A stretch of 64,000 nt of DNA from Gaoshiqia hydrogeniformans (lineage in GTDB: Bacteria; Bacteroidota; Bacteroidia; Bacteroidales; Prolixibacteraceae), in the NCBI RefSeq assembly GCF_049347105.1, contig NZ_CP186334.1, forward strand, positions 2,790,001 through 2,854,000, read 5' to 3'. The translations under genes were made by a program, and so were the position numbers. Below, one piece after another: positions 17,189-26,107 of this stretch. Position 1 is the first letter of the stretch, and every line of letters starts with the position of its first letter. Below the pieces are notes generated by a model, which made no database searches, was not told the DNA's origin, and saw only the letters and a program-made list of their open reading frames with translations.

Positions 17189-18031
17189 TTATAATGCATC
17201 TAATTCTGCGTCAGCTTTCTTTCTTACCTTCCGCGAAATCACAATACCCACTTCATAGAGGATAACAAGCGGGAAACAGACCATAATCTGGCTAAATACG
17301 TCGGGTGGCGTGATGATGGCCGAGAGCAGCAACAAGGCAACATAGGCATGGCGGCGGTACTTTTTCATTAATTCCGGGCCCAATAAACCGATCTTACTTA
17401 AAAAGTAAACCAGGATAGGCAGCTCGAAAATTACACCGCTTGCCAGGGTGATCGACGTTACCGTGCTGATATAGGACAAAACGTTGATTTGATTCGCAAT
17501 TTCGCTGCTGATAGAGTAGGAACCTAAAAAATGGACGGATAGCGGCACAATTAAATAGTATCCAAAAAGAATCCCGATCAGAAACAGGAACGAAATATAA
17601 AAAACGGCGCCGACGGAGTGTTTGCGTTCTTTTTCGTACAGGGCGGGCTTGATAAAACGCCAGAACTCGAAAATGACATAAGGCGATGAAATAATCAAGC
17701 CGGCAATTAACGAGGTCCAGATGTGAGTCATAAACTGTCCTGCCATTTTAATGCTGATCAGTTTCAGTTCGGTGTTGTTTATCCGTAATGCATCCATGCC
17801 GGTGAAGTCGGCCAACTGGGCAAACATCCGGTTGGTCCAGAAATCAGGCATCTTTGGGTTCAGAATGAGGGTATCAAAAATGAAATCTTTTTTGATAAAG
17901 GCAACGATTGAAAATAAAACGATAGCAAGAAATGCCCGGATCAAATGCCATCTCAATTCTTCCAGGTGCTCCAGGAAGGACATTTCCGCATTCGGGTCTT
18001 TCTTTTTATTTGTGCTTTGATCCTCGGTCAT
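17189..18031 (-). CDS. tatC: Sec-independent protein translocase TatC
   Basis: Core receptor of the twin-arginine translocon (280 aa, six helices). The conserved N-terminal MSFLEHLEELRWHLIRA recognises the RR signal peptide. FEFWRFIKPALYEKER is the other strongly conserved cytoplasmic loop. The start is the ATG at 18031; a TTG three codons earlier is also possible. No tatA/tatB gene adjoins it. Confidence 0.95.
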   Translation of the reverse strand: MTEDQSTNKKKDPNAEMSFLEHLEELRWHLIRAFLAIVLFSIVAFIKKDFIFDTLILNPKMPDFWTNRMFAQLADFTGMDALRINNTELKLISIKMAGQFMTHIWTSLIAGLIISSPYVIFEFWRFIKPALYEKERKHSVGAVFYISFLFLIGILFGYYLIVPLSVHFLGSYSISSEIANQINVLSYISTVTSITLASGVIFELPILVYFLSKIGLLGPELMKKYRRHAYVALLLLSAIITPPDVFSQIMVCFPLVILYEVGIVISRKVRKKADAELDAL

Positions 18032-18085
18032 TTTTGGCAATTTGGTTCAGTAGTTATCAAAATGTGTTTATTGGGGAAACCCGGA

Positions 18086-18093
18086 CAAATATA
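18086..18093 (-). promoter_or_regulatory. Putative -7 box (TATATTTG) for tatC-lptB
   Basis: TATATTTG on the minus strand, about 55 bp before the tatC ATG, fits TAnnTTTG. It lies in the 216-bp gap shared with the divergent recQ gene. Confidence 0.4.
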
Positions 18094-18256
18094 GCGACTA
18101 TTCACAATTCTTCTTTTGCCTGAAAGCTTAAATTTTTTTAAATCAGAAGCAAGTGGAATAAAATGAAAAAAAAACGTTGCGATTTGAAGCAGATTTTATT
18201 TACCTTAGATACCCCTAAAAGATTTGTGATTAAGTGGATAATAAACTAGTAGCTTT

Positions 18257-20440
18257 ATGAAGAATGAGCTAACATTGACCGATCATCTCCGAAAACATTT
18301 TGGTTTTGACCGGTTTAAGGGTCAACAGGAAGAGGTGATCAAGAGTGTGTTGGACGGGAATGATACCTTTGTGTTAATGCCAACCGGCGGAGGCAAATCG
18401 CTTTGCTACCAATTGCCGGCGTTAATCATGGACGGAACGGCAATTATTATTTCGCCTTTAATTGCATTGATGAAGAATCAGGTTGACTCCATCCGAAGTT
18501 TCGGAACCGAAGACGGCATCGCCCACTTTTTAAATTCATCCTTATCGCGGCAGGCTGTTCAGCAGGTAAAAGAATCTGTTGCCGGTGGTAAAACCAAGTT
18601 GCTCTACGTGGCCCCCGAATCGTTGACCAAGCAGGAAAACGTTGATTTCCTGAAAAGTGTGAAGATTTCGTTTTACGCCATTGACGAGGCGCACTGCATC
18701 TCGGAATGGGGACATGACTTCCGTCCCGAATACCGCCGGATCAGGCCGATTATCCAGGAAATCGGGAATGCACCGATCGTGGCGCTTACGGCTACCGCTA
18801 CGGCTAAAGTGCAGCACGATATCCAGAAAAACCTCGGCATGCTGGAGGCCAATGTATTTAAGGCTTCTTTTAACCGGCCCAACTTGTATTACGCTTTGAA
18901 GCCGAAGGTGAAGCCCGAAAATCAGATTATCAAGTTCATCAAGGAGAATGAAGGAAAATCGGGCATTATTTATTGTCTGAGCCGGAAAAAGGTGGAAGAA
19001 CTGGCCGAACTGTTAAGGGTAAACGGCATTAAAGCACTGGCTTACCATGCCGGCATGGATTCGTCCACCCGGTCGGGGAACCAGGATAAGTTTCTGATGG
19101 AAGAGGTTGATGTGATCGTGGCGACCATTGCCTTTGGAATGGGAATCGATAAGCCCGACGTGCGTTTTGTGATCCATTACGATATCCCGAAAAGCCTGGA
19201 GGGCTACTACCAGGAAACAGGGCGTGCCGGACGCGATGGCGGCGAAGGACAATGTATTGCTTTTTATTCGTATAAAGATATTCAGAAGCTGGAGAAATTT
19301 ATGCAGGGTAAGCCGGTTGCCGAACAGGAAATCGGGCGTCAGCTGTTGCTGGATACCGCTTCGTATGCCGAATCGGCTATTTGCCGCCGCATCATCCTGC
19401 TGAATTATTTTGGAGAACTGTTGGAAGAACCTTGTGGTAACTGCGATAATTGCCTGAACCCGAAGGAACAGGTAGAAGCGGGAGATGAGGTGCACCGCGC
19501 TTTACTGGCTATTAAAGAAGTGAAAGAAAAATATAAGGCCGAACATATTTCCGATATCCTGACCGGAAAACTAAGCGCTGCTGTAAAGTCGTTCCATCAC
19601 GATGAACTGGAAGCTTTCGGAAACGGCGATGACCACAGCGCCCGTTTCTGGAACGCTGTATTCCGACAGAGTATGATTGCCGGCCTTATCAGTAAAGACA
19701 TTGAAAACTACGGCTTATTGAAGCTGACTGGAAAAGGACATGCTTTTATTGCTAAGCCCGGACCGTTTTTACTGGTCAGAAACCACAACTACGACGAACT
19801 CGAAGAAGAATACGCTTCGCTTAGCGGCCCCTCGGGCAGTTCGGCCGGTGACCCGGAATTGTTTGAGTTGCTGAAAGACCTTCGTAAAAAGGTGGCTAAA
19901 AAGCATAACCTGCCGCCATTTGTCATTTTTCAGGACCCTTCGCTGACCGACATGTCCATCCAGTATCCCATTACCATCGACGAACTGAAAAACATCCAGG
20001 GAGTGGGTGACGGGAAGGCCAAACGTTACGGCGCCGAATTTGTCGGATTGATCAAATCATACGTCGAAGACAACGATATCGAACGGGTGCAGGACATGGT
20101 GGTGAAAACCGTGGCCAATAAGTCGAAAACAAAAGTGAGCATTATCCAAAGTATCGACCGGAAACTGCCTTTCGAAGATATTGCCAACTCCAACAATATT
20201 GAAATGGGCGAACTCGTTTCTGAGCTTGAGGCAATTGTAAACTCGGGTACCAAAATCAACATCGATTATTATATCGACGACCTGTTGGACGAGGAACACC
20301 AGGAAGAAGTTTATGATTATTTCCGTGAAGCGGAGGATGATTCCATTCAGTCGGCCCTTGATGAGTTGGGCGAGGATGAATACAGCGAAGAAGAAATTCG
20401 TTTAATGCGGATCAAGTTTATTTCCGAAATGGGAAATTAG
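18257..20440 (+). CDS. recQ: ATP-dependent DNA helicase RecQ
   Basis: 3'-5' DNA helicase (727 aa) for recombination and fork repair. Motif I is MPTGGGKSLCYQLPA, motif II is DEAH in FYAIDEAHCISEWGHDF, and motif VI is QETGRAGRDG. A four-Cys zinc site follows (about residues 378-402, CNCDNC-like), then the RQC winged helix. The HRDC domain (about 530-610, FQDPSLTDMSIQ and GVGDGKAKRYG) precedes an acidic C-terminal tail with a helix-turn-helix-like segment. The length fits the Bacteroidota form. A 28-codon reading frame ends 7 bp before its ATG. Confidence 0.96.
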   Translation: MKNELTLTDHLRKHFGFDRFKGQQEEVIKSVLDGNDTFVLMPTGGGKSLCYQLPALIMDGTAIIISPLIALMKNQVDSIRSFGTEDGIAHFLNSSLSRQAVQQVKESVAGGKTKLLYVAPESLTKQENVDFLKSVKISFYAIDEAHCISEWGHDFRPEYRRIRPIIQEIGNAPIVALTATATAKVQHDIQKNLGMLEANVFKASFNRPNLYYALKPKVKPENQIIKFIKENEGKSGIIYCLSRKKVEELAELLRVNGIKALAYHAGMDSSTRSGNQDKFLMEEVDVIVATIAFGMGIDKPDVRFVIHYDIPKSLEGYYQETGRAGRDGGEGQCIAFYSYKDIQKLEKFMQGKPVAEQEIGRQLLLDTASYAESAICRRIILLNYFGELLEEPCGNCDNCLNPKEQVEAGDEVHRALLAIKEVKEKYKAEHISDILTGKLSAAVKSFHHDELEAFGNGDDHSARFWNAVFRQSMIAGLISKDIENYGLLKLTGKGHAFIAKPGPFLLVRNHNYDELEEEYASLSGPSGSSAGDPELFELLKDLRKKVAKKHNLPPFVIFQDPSLTDMSIQYPITIDELKNIQGVGDGKAKRYGAEFVGLIKSYVEDNDIERVQDMVVKTVANKSKTKVSIIQSIDRKLPFEDIANSNNIEMGELVSELEAIVNSGTKINIDYYIDDLLDEEHQEEVYDYFREAEDDSIQSALDELGEDEYSEEEIRLMRIKFISEMGN

Positions 20441-20550
20441 AAGAATAAGGCCATCGAAGACTGTTGTATTCAATCGTTTTCGATGGTCGTCTCTGGTTTT
20501 CGACTTCTTTTAAGCCGGCGAAACAGTTGGATGCTGCGAGCTTGGCCTCT

Positions 20551-21795
20551 TTAATGCTGCGTTTTCCCCGGATGCCCGGATTTTTCCTTCCTGAAATTTT
20601 TTCGGCCATTGCCCTTTTTTCGGCCATTGCCTTTTTTTCGCGAAGATACTTTCCATTCAGGACCGGGGCCAAATGTTTCGGGCAGAGGGATTTTGTATAC
20701 CTCATTCTCAATCAGCGCTTCAATCTGCTGAAATTTGTACATGTCGTCGCTGTTGATAAAGGTGAGCGCAATACCGGTGGTATTGGCTCGGGCCGTACGG
20801 CCAACGCGATGTACGTAATCTTCGGCATCGCCCGGTACATCGAAGTTCACCACCAAGTGAATATCTTTGATATCGATTCCCCGGCTGAGTACGTCGGTGG
20901 CAACCAGGATGCGTGTCTGCCGCGCACGGAACTTCATCAGGACGGTTTCGCGTTCTTTTTGTTCCAGGTCGGAAGAAATGGCTTGCGCATCCAGCTTGAT
21001 TTTTTGCAGCGCCCGCACAATCTGCGATACTTTCTTTTTGGTTGAGCAGAAAATGAGGATGCTCTGACAGTCATCTTTCCCGGCGATCAGGCTTTGGATC
21101 AGCGGGATTTTTTGTTCTTCATGACAAATATAAGCGGCCTGTAAAACTCCTTCAGCCGGTTTGCTGATGGCCGTGCTGAATTCTTTGGGTTTGGTCAGTA
21201 CCTTGGCCGCAAGTGTTTTAATTTTGGGAGGCATGGTCGCGCTGAACATCACGGTTTGCCGTTTCTCGGGCAGGTGGCTGAAGATCCGGATAATGTCGTC
21301 GTGAAAACCAATGTCGAGCATGCGGTCGGCTTCGTCGAGTACCACGTATTCGACCTGTCCCAATCGGGCAATATCGTTGTCAATAAAGGAAATCAGCTTG
21401 CCGGGGGTTGCTACAATAATATCTACGCCTCCCTCCAGCGCTTTGCGCTGCACTTCCCATTCGTTCCCGTCGCCGCCGCCATACAACGAGATGGAGGTGG
21501 TGCCCGAGTAATACGAGAATCCCTGTACCTGTTGTTCAATCTGGATTGCCAGTTCCCGTGTGGGAACAATAATCAGCGCACGGGTATGACCCGATGGCAA
21601 GGCCGACACTTTTTCAATAATCGGGAGCATAAAAGCCGCTGTTTTCCCGGTTCCGGTCTGGGCACAGGCAATCAAATCGTGCCCTTCGAGTATAATGGGG
21701 ATGGTTTTTTCCTGGATTTCGGTCGCTTCGTCAAAACCCATATCGTGCAAGGCATCCAGGATATCATCGTGTAAATCAAATTCGTCAAACTTCAT
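20551..21795 (-). CDS. DEAD-box RNA helicase (RhlE-like)
   Basis: ATP-dependent RNA helicase (414 aa), probably in ribosome assembly or RNA turnover. Visible motifs are Q (TEIQEKTIPIIL), AQTGTGKTAAF, PTRELA, VLDEADRMLD, SATMP and HRVGRTARA. The basic C-terminal tail contains a repeated hexapeptide KKGNGR encoded by an 18-bp tandem repeat. The ATG at 21795 (MKFDEFDLHDD) is chosen; 15 upstream residues seem untranslated. It converges with recQ. A second RhlE-like gene lies at 47353-48618. Confidence 0.92.
   Translation of the reverse strand: MKFDEFDLHDDILDALHDMGFDEATEIQEKTIPIILEGHDLIACAQTGTGKTAAFMLPIIEKVSALPSGHTRALIIVPTRELAIQIEQQVQGFSYYSGTTSISLYGGGDGNEWEVQRKALEGGVDIIVATPGKLISFIDNDIARLGQVEYVVLDEADRMLDIGFHDDIIRIFSHLPEKRQTVMFSATMPPKIKTLAAKVLTKPKEFSTAISKPAEGVLQAAYICHEEQKIPLIQSLIAGKDDCQSILIFCSTKKKVSQIVRALQKIKLDAQAISSDLEQKERETVLMKFRARQTRILVATDVLSRGIDIKDIHLVVNFDVPGDAEDYVHRVGRTARANTTGIALTFINSDDMYKFQQIEALIENEVYKIPLPETFGPGPEWKVSSRKKGNGRKKGNGRKNFRKEKSGHPGKTQH
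20597..20632. repeat. 18-bp tandem repeat within the helicase tail
   Basis: Two adjacent 18-bp units (20597-20614, 20615-20632) differ at one base and encode KKGNGR twice on the minus strand, with a partial third unit. This lengthens the basic RNA-binding tail and may vary by slippage. Confidence 0.75.
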
Positions 21796-22174
21796 ATAGT
21801 GTACAGGAATGTATTTCAATATACCAGAAAAGAGAATCAAACTTTCGCGGAAGCGCTCATTCTGTTTTATTTGGCAAAAGTAGCAATTTTTTCTGATCTG
21901 TGCTTCAACCGCTTTTCACCGGCACGGAAATCGCTTTTAAAAAATATGTCGGATTTGATGCTGCATGGCTCATTCGCCGACGAATCAATGTCAGAGTACT
22001 GATCTCCTGAAACCTTATTTTCATGATTTACCTTCGTAGTCCCTGTCCGACCTCACTGCGTCCAACCTTATTTACCTTGTTTATATATCCTGTTTACGCC
22101 GACAGAAGTTTGCTTAGTGACACTCATTGCCGCAAACCGGAAACACGGATTTGTACACTGACACTTTTCGTTCA
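21796..22174. other. Intergenic stretch without a recognised gene
   Basis: Between the helicase start and the nickel permease stop, 379 bp show no long reading frame with coding character and no recognised RNA. The part nearest the helicase has a TAnnTTTG box (21875-21882). The rest has scattered stops on all frames and nothing I can name. Confidence 0.6.
21875..21882 (-). promoter_or_regulatory. Putative -7 box (TACTTTTG) for the DEAD-box helicase
   Basis: TACTTTTG on the minus strand, 79 bp upstream of the helicase ATG, matches TAnnTTTG. The implied leader of about 70 nt is longer than at most genes here. Confidence 0.4.
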
Positions 22175-22873
22175 TCACCATCCCAAAAACAAAATTCCCG
22201 TCCCGCTCGACAGAATTACCAGTCCGGCAAGCAAATGAAGGTATCTTTCGTGTTTTTTGAATTTTAGCAAGGATGTACCCTTATGGCCGAGGTAAACGGT
22301 GAGCATCATGGTCGAGATGGTGGCAATCCCAAAGATCAGCGCAACCGTAAACATGCCCAGCGTACTGTTTTTATATGCGGGAAAAATCAGCATGGGAATC
22401 AGTACTTCACAGGGTCCAAATACAAAAATCAGGAATAAAACCCAGGGGGTTAACCGGCTGTTGTCCCCGGTTTGTTCGTCGACAGGCAGGTGTTGCAGTC
22501 CCCTGATTTTTTTGGGGAGCAAAAAATCAGGAAGATGGGCATGATGCGAGGTTTTTATGTATTTGTAAATACCGTATAGGGTATACAGGACACCAAATGC
22601 AAACAACATCCATCCAACCAGTTCGCCCCTGAATGCTTCGATGTTTTCCAGCTTACTCAGGCTGACTCCAAGCGTAACCCCCAAAATCCCGATCAGGATG
22701 GAACTTCCTACATGCCCTACGCCCGAGATAAAGGTGATCCACATCGTTTTATTGCTTGACCACTGACGGGCTTTACTCAAAACAATAAACGGCAGATAAT
22801 GGTCGGGGCCCAAAATGGTGTGAATAACACCGAGTGAGGCGGCTGAAACGGAGAGTAAATAGAGTTCTTGCAT
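22175..22873 (-). CDS. UreH/HupE-type nickel permease (NiCoT-like) of the Lar operon
   Basis: Polytopic membrane protein (232 aa, about six helices). The first helix carries HTILGPDHYLPF, the histidine/aspartate metal-binding signature of UreH-type and NiCoT transporters; a second family element FGPCEVLIP follows a His-rich loop (TSHHAHLPDF). Its position 11 bp after larB, with NikR at the operon head, indicates nickel supply for the Lar cofactor. Annotation pipelines may call it a sulfite exporter TauE/SafE-like or urease accessory protein; no urease genes are present. Confidence 0.82.
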   Translation of the reverse strand: MQELYLLSVSAASLGVIHTILGPDHYLPFIVLSKARQWSSNKTMWITFISGVGHVGSSILIGILGVTLGVSLSKLENIEAFRGELVGWMLFAFGVLYTLYGIYKYIKTSHHAHLPDFLLPKKIRGLQHLPVDEQTGDNSRLTPWVLFLIFVFGPCEVLIPMLIFPAYKNSTLGMFTVALIFGIATISTMMLTVYLGHKGTSLLKFKKHERYLHLLAGLVILSSGTGILFLGW

Positions 22874-22884
22874 GACACGGGATC

Positions 22885-23622
22885 TTAAAGTTTATTTATT
22901 AATGATGCCTGGCAGGCGGCTCCAAAGCCGTTATCGATATTGACGACACTCACGCCGCTGGCGCAACTGTTGAGCATGGATAGCAGGGCCGACAGCCCGC
23001 CAAAATTAGCCCCATAGCCAATGCTGGTGGGGACCCCGATTACCGGTTTGTCTACCAGTCCGCCAACCACGCTGGCCAGGGCGCCTTCCATGCCTGCCAC
23101 GACAATAATGACGCGGGCATTCCGGATGATCTCCAGCTTGTTAAACAGTCGGTGAATACCGGCTACCCCCACATCGTAAACCGTTTCGACCCGGTTGCCT
23201 AAAAAGCGGGCCGTTACCACGGCTTCTTCAGCCACCGGCAAATCGGATGTGCCGGCAGCCACAACGGCGATGTAGCCTTTGTGGACCGGCTGATGATTTT
23301 TTTTGTGAGTAATGGTTTTGGCCAAGGGGTTATAGTCGGCCTGGGGGATCACGTTTTTTACGGCATCATACATCTCTGGGCTGACCCGGGTAGCCAGCAG
23401 GTCGATCCCTTTCTGATACATGCGTTCGGCAATCAGGCAAACCTGCTCAGCGGTTTTTCCCGAAGCGTAGATCACTTCCGGCATCCCGGTCCGGTGTTGC
23501 CGGTCGGTGTCGATGGTGGCAAAGCCCATTTCTTCAATGCCGCGTCCGGAAAGCCTTTCCAGTGCATCTACGAGTTCAATTTCGCCCTGCTTGTATTTTT
23601 CGAGAATATCTTTCAGTTCCAT
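22885..23622 (-). CDS. larB: Nickel pincer cofactor biosynthesis protein LarB
   Basis: Carboxylase/hydrolase (245 aa) that carboxylates the pyridinium ring of nicotinic acid adenine dinucleotide and releases AMP, the first step to the nickel-pincer nucleotide. The C-terminal half is an AIR-carboxylase-like (PurE) domain: AAGTSDLPVAEEA, then YDVGVAGIHRL and VVAGMEGALASVVGGL, ending in GVPTSIGYGANFGG. The N-terminal half is the LarB-specific region with YASGKTAEQV. Its ATG shares one base with the larC stop (TAATG), indicating coupling. Confidence 0.95.
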   Translation of the reverse strand: MELKDILEKYKQGEIELVDALERLSGRGIEEMGFATIDTDRQHRTGMPEVIYASGKTAEQVCLIAERMYQKGIDLLATRVSPEMYDAVKNVIPQADYNPLAKTITHKKNHQPVHKGYIAVVAAGTSDLPVAEEAVVTARFLGNRVETVYDVGVAGIHRLFNKLEIIRNARVIIVVAGMEGALASVVGGLVDKPVIGVPTSIGYGANFGGLSALLSMLNSCASGVSVVNIDNGFGAACQASLINKL

Positions 23623-24797
23623 TATTGAAACAAGGTTTTACGAACAGCATGCTCGACCTCCGAAATGCTGATCTGGTTTTTCTCGGCCCATTCCCGGCAA
23701 TCTTCCGCTTCCGGTTTGACGCGTATCAGTTTCCCGTTGTAAAAGCTTTTTTTCACCCGAACTACGCCATAAGCGGTTTCGATGGTCGATTCTTCGCGGC
23801 GAAGGGCATTTTTTGTAACCCGGTATTCCCGGATGCCAATAGAGGTACTGTGTGTGAAAATGATTTCCTTTAGTTTCCCTGTTAAATTTTCAGGGCAAAG
23901 GACCGAAAGCATGGTTGCGGGGCGCGATTTTTTCATGATGACCGGGATCATCCAGGCATCGCTGGCCCCGGCCCGAAACAGCTGATCCAGGATAAAATCA
24001 AAATGTTCGGGGTTCATATCGTCGATGTTGCATTCCAGAACCATGGCGGGTTCAGGCTGCACATCGCTAACGTTATCGGTTGATTCCAACAGGTAAACAC
24101 GTAAAACATTCGGGACTTCGCTGTCGCGGTTACCAATGCCGTAAGCTGTTTTGGTAATCCGGAAATTGATGCTGTCGGTAAATTCGTCGACCGTTGCGAC
24201 TAAAATGGCAGCGCCGGTTGGCGTGGTGGCCTCATGGTTCACCAAACCGCTTTTTACCGGAACGTTTTGCACAATCAGCGCTGTTGCCGGCGCAGGGACC
24301 GGCATGATTCCGTGAGCGCATTTTACGGTGCCTCCTCCCAGTTGGATGGACGAAGACATCACTTTGTCGACTTTTAAATAATCGAGGCAAATGGCTGCGC
24401 CAACAATGTCTGCAATCGAATCAAGAGCGCCGACTTCATGAAAATGGACTTTTTCTTTAGAAATGTTGTGCACTTTCGCTTCAGCTTCGGCAATCAGGTT
24501 AAAAATCTTTAAGGAGTTTAGTTTGACATGCTCCGGCAGGGCGGAGTTGTTGATGATCTCTTCAATATGCCTCAGGTGGCGGTGTTTTTCGTTATCCGGG
24601 TTTTCAATGACGACTTCGGCTTTTGTGCCTGAAATACCCCTGCGCTGGTCGGGTTTGATGTTGAGATGAAAACCGGCAATGTTTAGCTTTTCCAGCTCTG
24701 TTTTCAGATAACCTGCATCTACCCCCAGATCGATCAGCGCTCCCATGTTCATATCTCCGCTGATTCCTGCAAAACAATCATAATACAATATCTTCAT
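23622..24797 (-). CDS. larC: Nickel insertion protein LarC
   Basis: Inserts nickel into the sulfurated pincer nucleotide, using CTP in the characterised enzyme. It starts YYDCFAGISGDMNMGALIDLG, a diagnostic LarC N-terminus, and contains HFHEVGALDSIADIVG and NIDDMNPEHFDFIL. It is a single continuous 391-aa frame. In Lactiplantibacillus plantarum the protein is split into larC1/larC2 joined by programmed frameshifting; no such break is seen here. Six bases separate it from larE. Confidence 0.95.
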   Translation of the reverse strand: MKILYYDCFAGISGDMNMGALIDLGVDAGYLKTELEKLNIAGFHLNIKPDQRRGISGTKAEVVIENPDNEKHRHLRHIEEIINNSALPEHVKLNSLKIFNLIAEAEAKVHNISKEKVHFHEVGALDSIADIVGAAICLDYLKVDKVMSSSIQLGGGTVKCAHGIMPVPAPATALIVQNVPVKSGLVNHEATTPTGAAILVATVDEFTDSINFRITKTAYGIGNRDSEVPNVLRVYLLESTDNVSDVQPEPAMVLECNIDDMNPEHFDFILDQLFRAGASDAWMIPVIMKKSRPATMLSVLCPENLTGKLKEIIFTHSTSIGIREYRVTKNALRREESTIETAYGVVRVKKSFYNGKLIRVKPEAEDCREWAEKNQISISEVEHAVRKTLFQ

Positions 24798-24803
24798 AGT
24801 AGC

Positions 24804-25640
24804 CTATTTTTTCTGATGAATGTCCTTCAATACCCGGTTGAGCTTTCCTGAAACCAACCCTTCGCGGTCGATCTTCACCTGCGGAAATCCGACTGCCCTG
24901 ATTTTGTCAACGACGAGATCTTCCATCAGCAACAGTTTTTCCAGTTCTTCTTTTTTTACTTCCACCTGCCCGTAGTCGCCATAATGACGCACCCGGACAT
25001 CGTTGAACCCGAACTCGTTGAGGATATTCTCGGCGGCTTCAACCTGACGGAGCTTTTCGTAGGTGATCCGGTGATTGTACGGAATGCGCGAACTCAGGCA
25101 GGGGCTGGCCGGTTTGTCCCAATTGGGAAGTTCAAAATGTTTCGCGATTTGGCGTAACTCGTCTTTCGTGAGCTTGCAGTCGGCCATTGGCGACAAAACC
25201 CGGTATTGGGCCGCCGCCTGCAATCCGGGGCGGTAATCGCCCAGGTCGTCGAGGTTGGTGCCGCTCAGTACATCAAATTCAGGATATTTTTCCTTAACTG
25301 TTTGCAGATCGTGAAACAGATGTTCTTTGCAGAAATAGCACCGGTTTTCCGGGTTCTGGTTGTAACGCAAGTCGGTTAGCTCTTTGGTTTTAATGATCTC
25401 CAGACGGATGTCGAATGTTTGACAGAAATTTTTTGCCAACTCAAAATCTTTTTGCTTGAGGCTTTCGGAATTGGAAATGACGCCGATGGCGTGTTGTTTT
25501 CCCTGGAATTTCCAGGCCAGAAACAACACCAGGGTTGAATCAATTCCGCCCGAAAAAGCGACAATTGAACCTTTTCGGGAGGAAAACCATTGTTCCAACC
25601 GGTCAAGTTTATGTTGAAGATGTGGAGAAAGCTCATTCAT
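24804..25640 (-). CDS. larE: ATP-dependent sacrificial sulfur transferase LarE
   Basis: PP-loop enzyme (278 aa) that adenylylates the dicarboxylated pyridinium nucleotide and adds sulfur. The PP-loop is VAFSGGIDSTL (about residues 27-37). RCYFCK and ASPCLSSR give three cysteines; the last corresponds to the sacrificial Cys of L. plantarum LarE, while the extra pair suggests the form described as holding a [4Fe-4S] cluster (inference). The ATG at 25640 (MNELSPHLQ) is chosen over one 20 codons earlier. The 65-bp gap after nikR shows no separate promoter. Confidence 0.93.
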   Translation of the reverse strand: MNELSPHLQHKLDRLEQWFSSRKGSIVAFSGGIDSTLVLFLAWKFQGKQHAIGVISNSESLKQKDFELAKNFCQTFDIRLEIIKTKELTDLRYNQNPENRCYFCKEHLFHDLQTVKEKYPEFDVLSGTNLDDLGDYRPGLQAAAQYRVLSPMADCKLTKDELRQIAKHFELPNWDKPASPCLSSRIPYNHRITYEKLRQVEAAENILNEFGFNDVRVRHYGDYGQVEVKKEELEKLLLMEDLVVDKIRAVGFPQVKIDREGLVSGKLNRVLKDIHQKK

Positions 25641-25705
25641 GGTTACAGGTTTTATTGTTTTTAAGATCGCATTTATATAACAACCGAAAGCCAATGCCAA
25701 ACGGG

Positions 25706-26107
25706 TTAATCAACCCGGCTCATGGTTAATTTGCCGTGTTGCATTCCTTTGATGGTGATCAGCTTATCGGCCAGGTCGGTTAACCGGCTGGCCACCCCTT
25801 TGATGGCAAAAATCTCCATGTGTTTCGATTTGTCGAGGATGACCCGTTGTGTCGATAGGATCTCCTGCGAGAAGGTTTCCTGGACATCGGCAAGCAGGCT
25901 CAGGATTTCCCTGCGATGCGGATCGTAAACCAGGGTAACTGATCCGGCAACATGGTTATTGCATTGCCATTTCCGTTCAACAACATTCCGGCTGATCAGC
26001 TGGCGGATCGCCTGCGACCGGTTCGAAAAGTGATTATCCTGCACGTATTCATCCAAGGCATCCAAAAGGTCCTTTTCCAACGATACGCCAAACCTGGAAA
26101 CTGCCAT
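25706..26107 (-). CDS. nikR: NikR-family ribbon-helix-helix regulator with an altered metal site
   Basis: Transcription factor (133 aa, the same length as E. coli NikR). The N-terminal ribbon-helix-helix reads VSRFGVSLEKDLLDALDEYV, with NRSQAIRQLI. The C-terminal ACT-like domain aligns without gaps to NikR as I recall it, from YDPHRRE to MEIFAIKG. The four high-affinity nickel ligands (His76, His87, His89, Cys95 in E. coli) become Glu77, Arg88, Ile90 and His96, so canonical square-planar nickel binding looks lost. It heads the Lar operon and likely controls it. The ATG at 26107 is chosen because it begins the conserved fold; a longer frame to 26182 would cover the promoter. Confidence 0.88.
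   Translation of the reverse strand: MAVSRFGVSLEKDLLDALDEYVQDNHFSNRSQAIRQLISRNVVERKWQCNNHVAGSVTLVYDPHRREILSLLADVQETFSQEILSTQRVILDKSKHMEIFAIKGVASRLTDLADKLITIKGMQHGKLTMSRVD

Noticed and set aside
20450..20487. CCATCGAA/TTCGATGG inverted repeat between recQ and the helicase as a terminator
   Set aside because: The loop is about 20 bases and no T run follows on either strand, so I cannot support termination.
22175..22873. Urease accessory or sulfite exporter role for the UreH-like protein
   Set aside because: No urease or sulfur genes are nearby; the HxxxGPDH motif and Lar/NikR context favour nickel transport.
23622..24797. Programmed frameshift in larC
   Set aside because: Known in L. plantarum, but the frame here is continuous over 391 codons and includes both halves of the protein.
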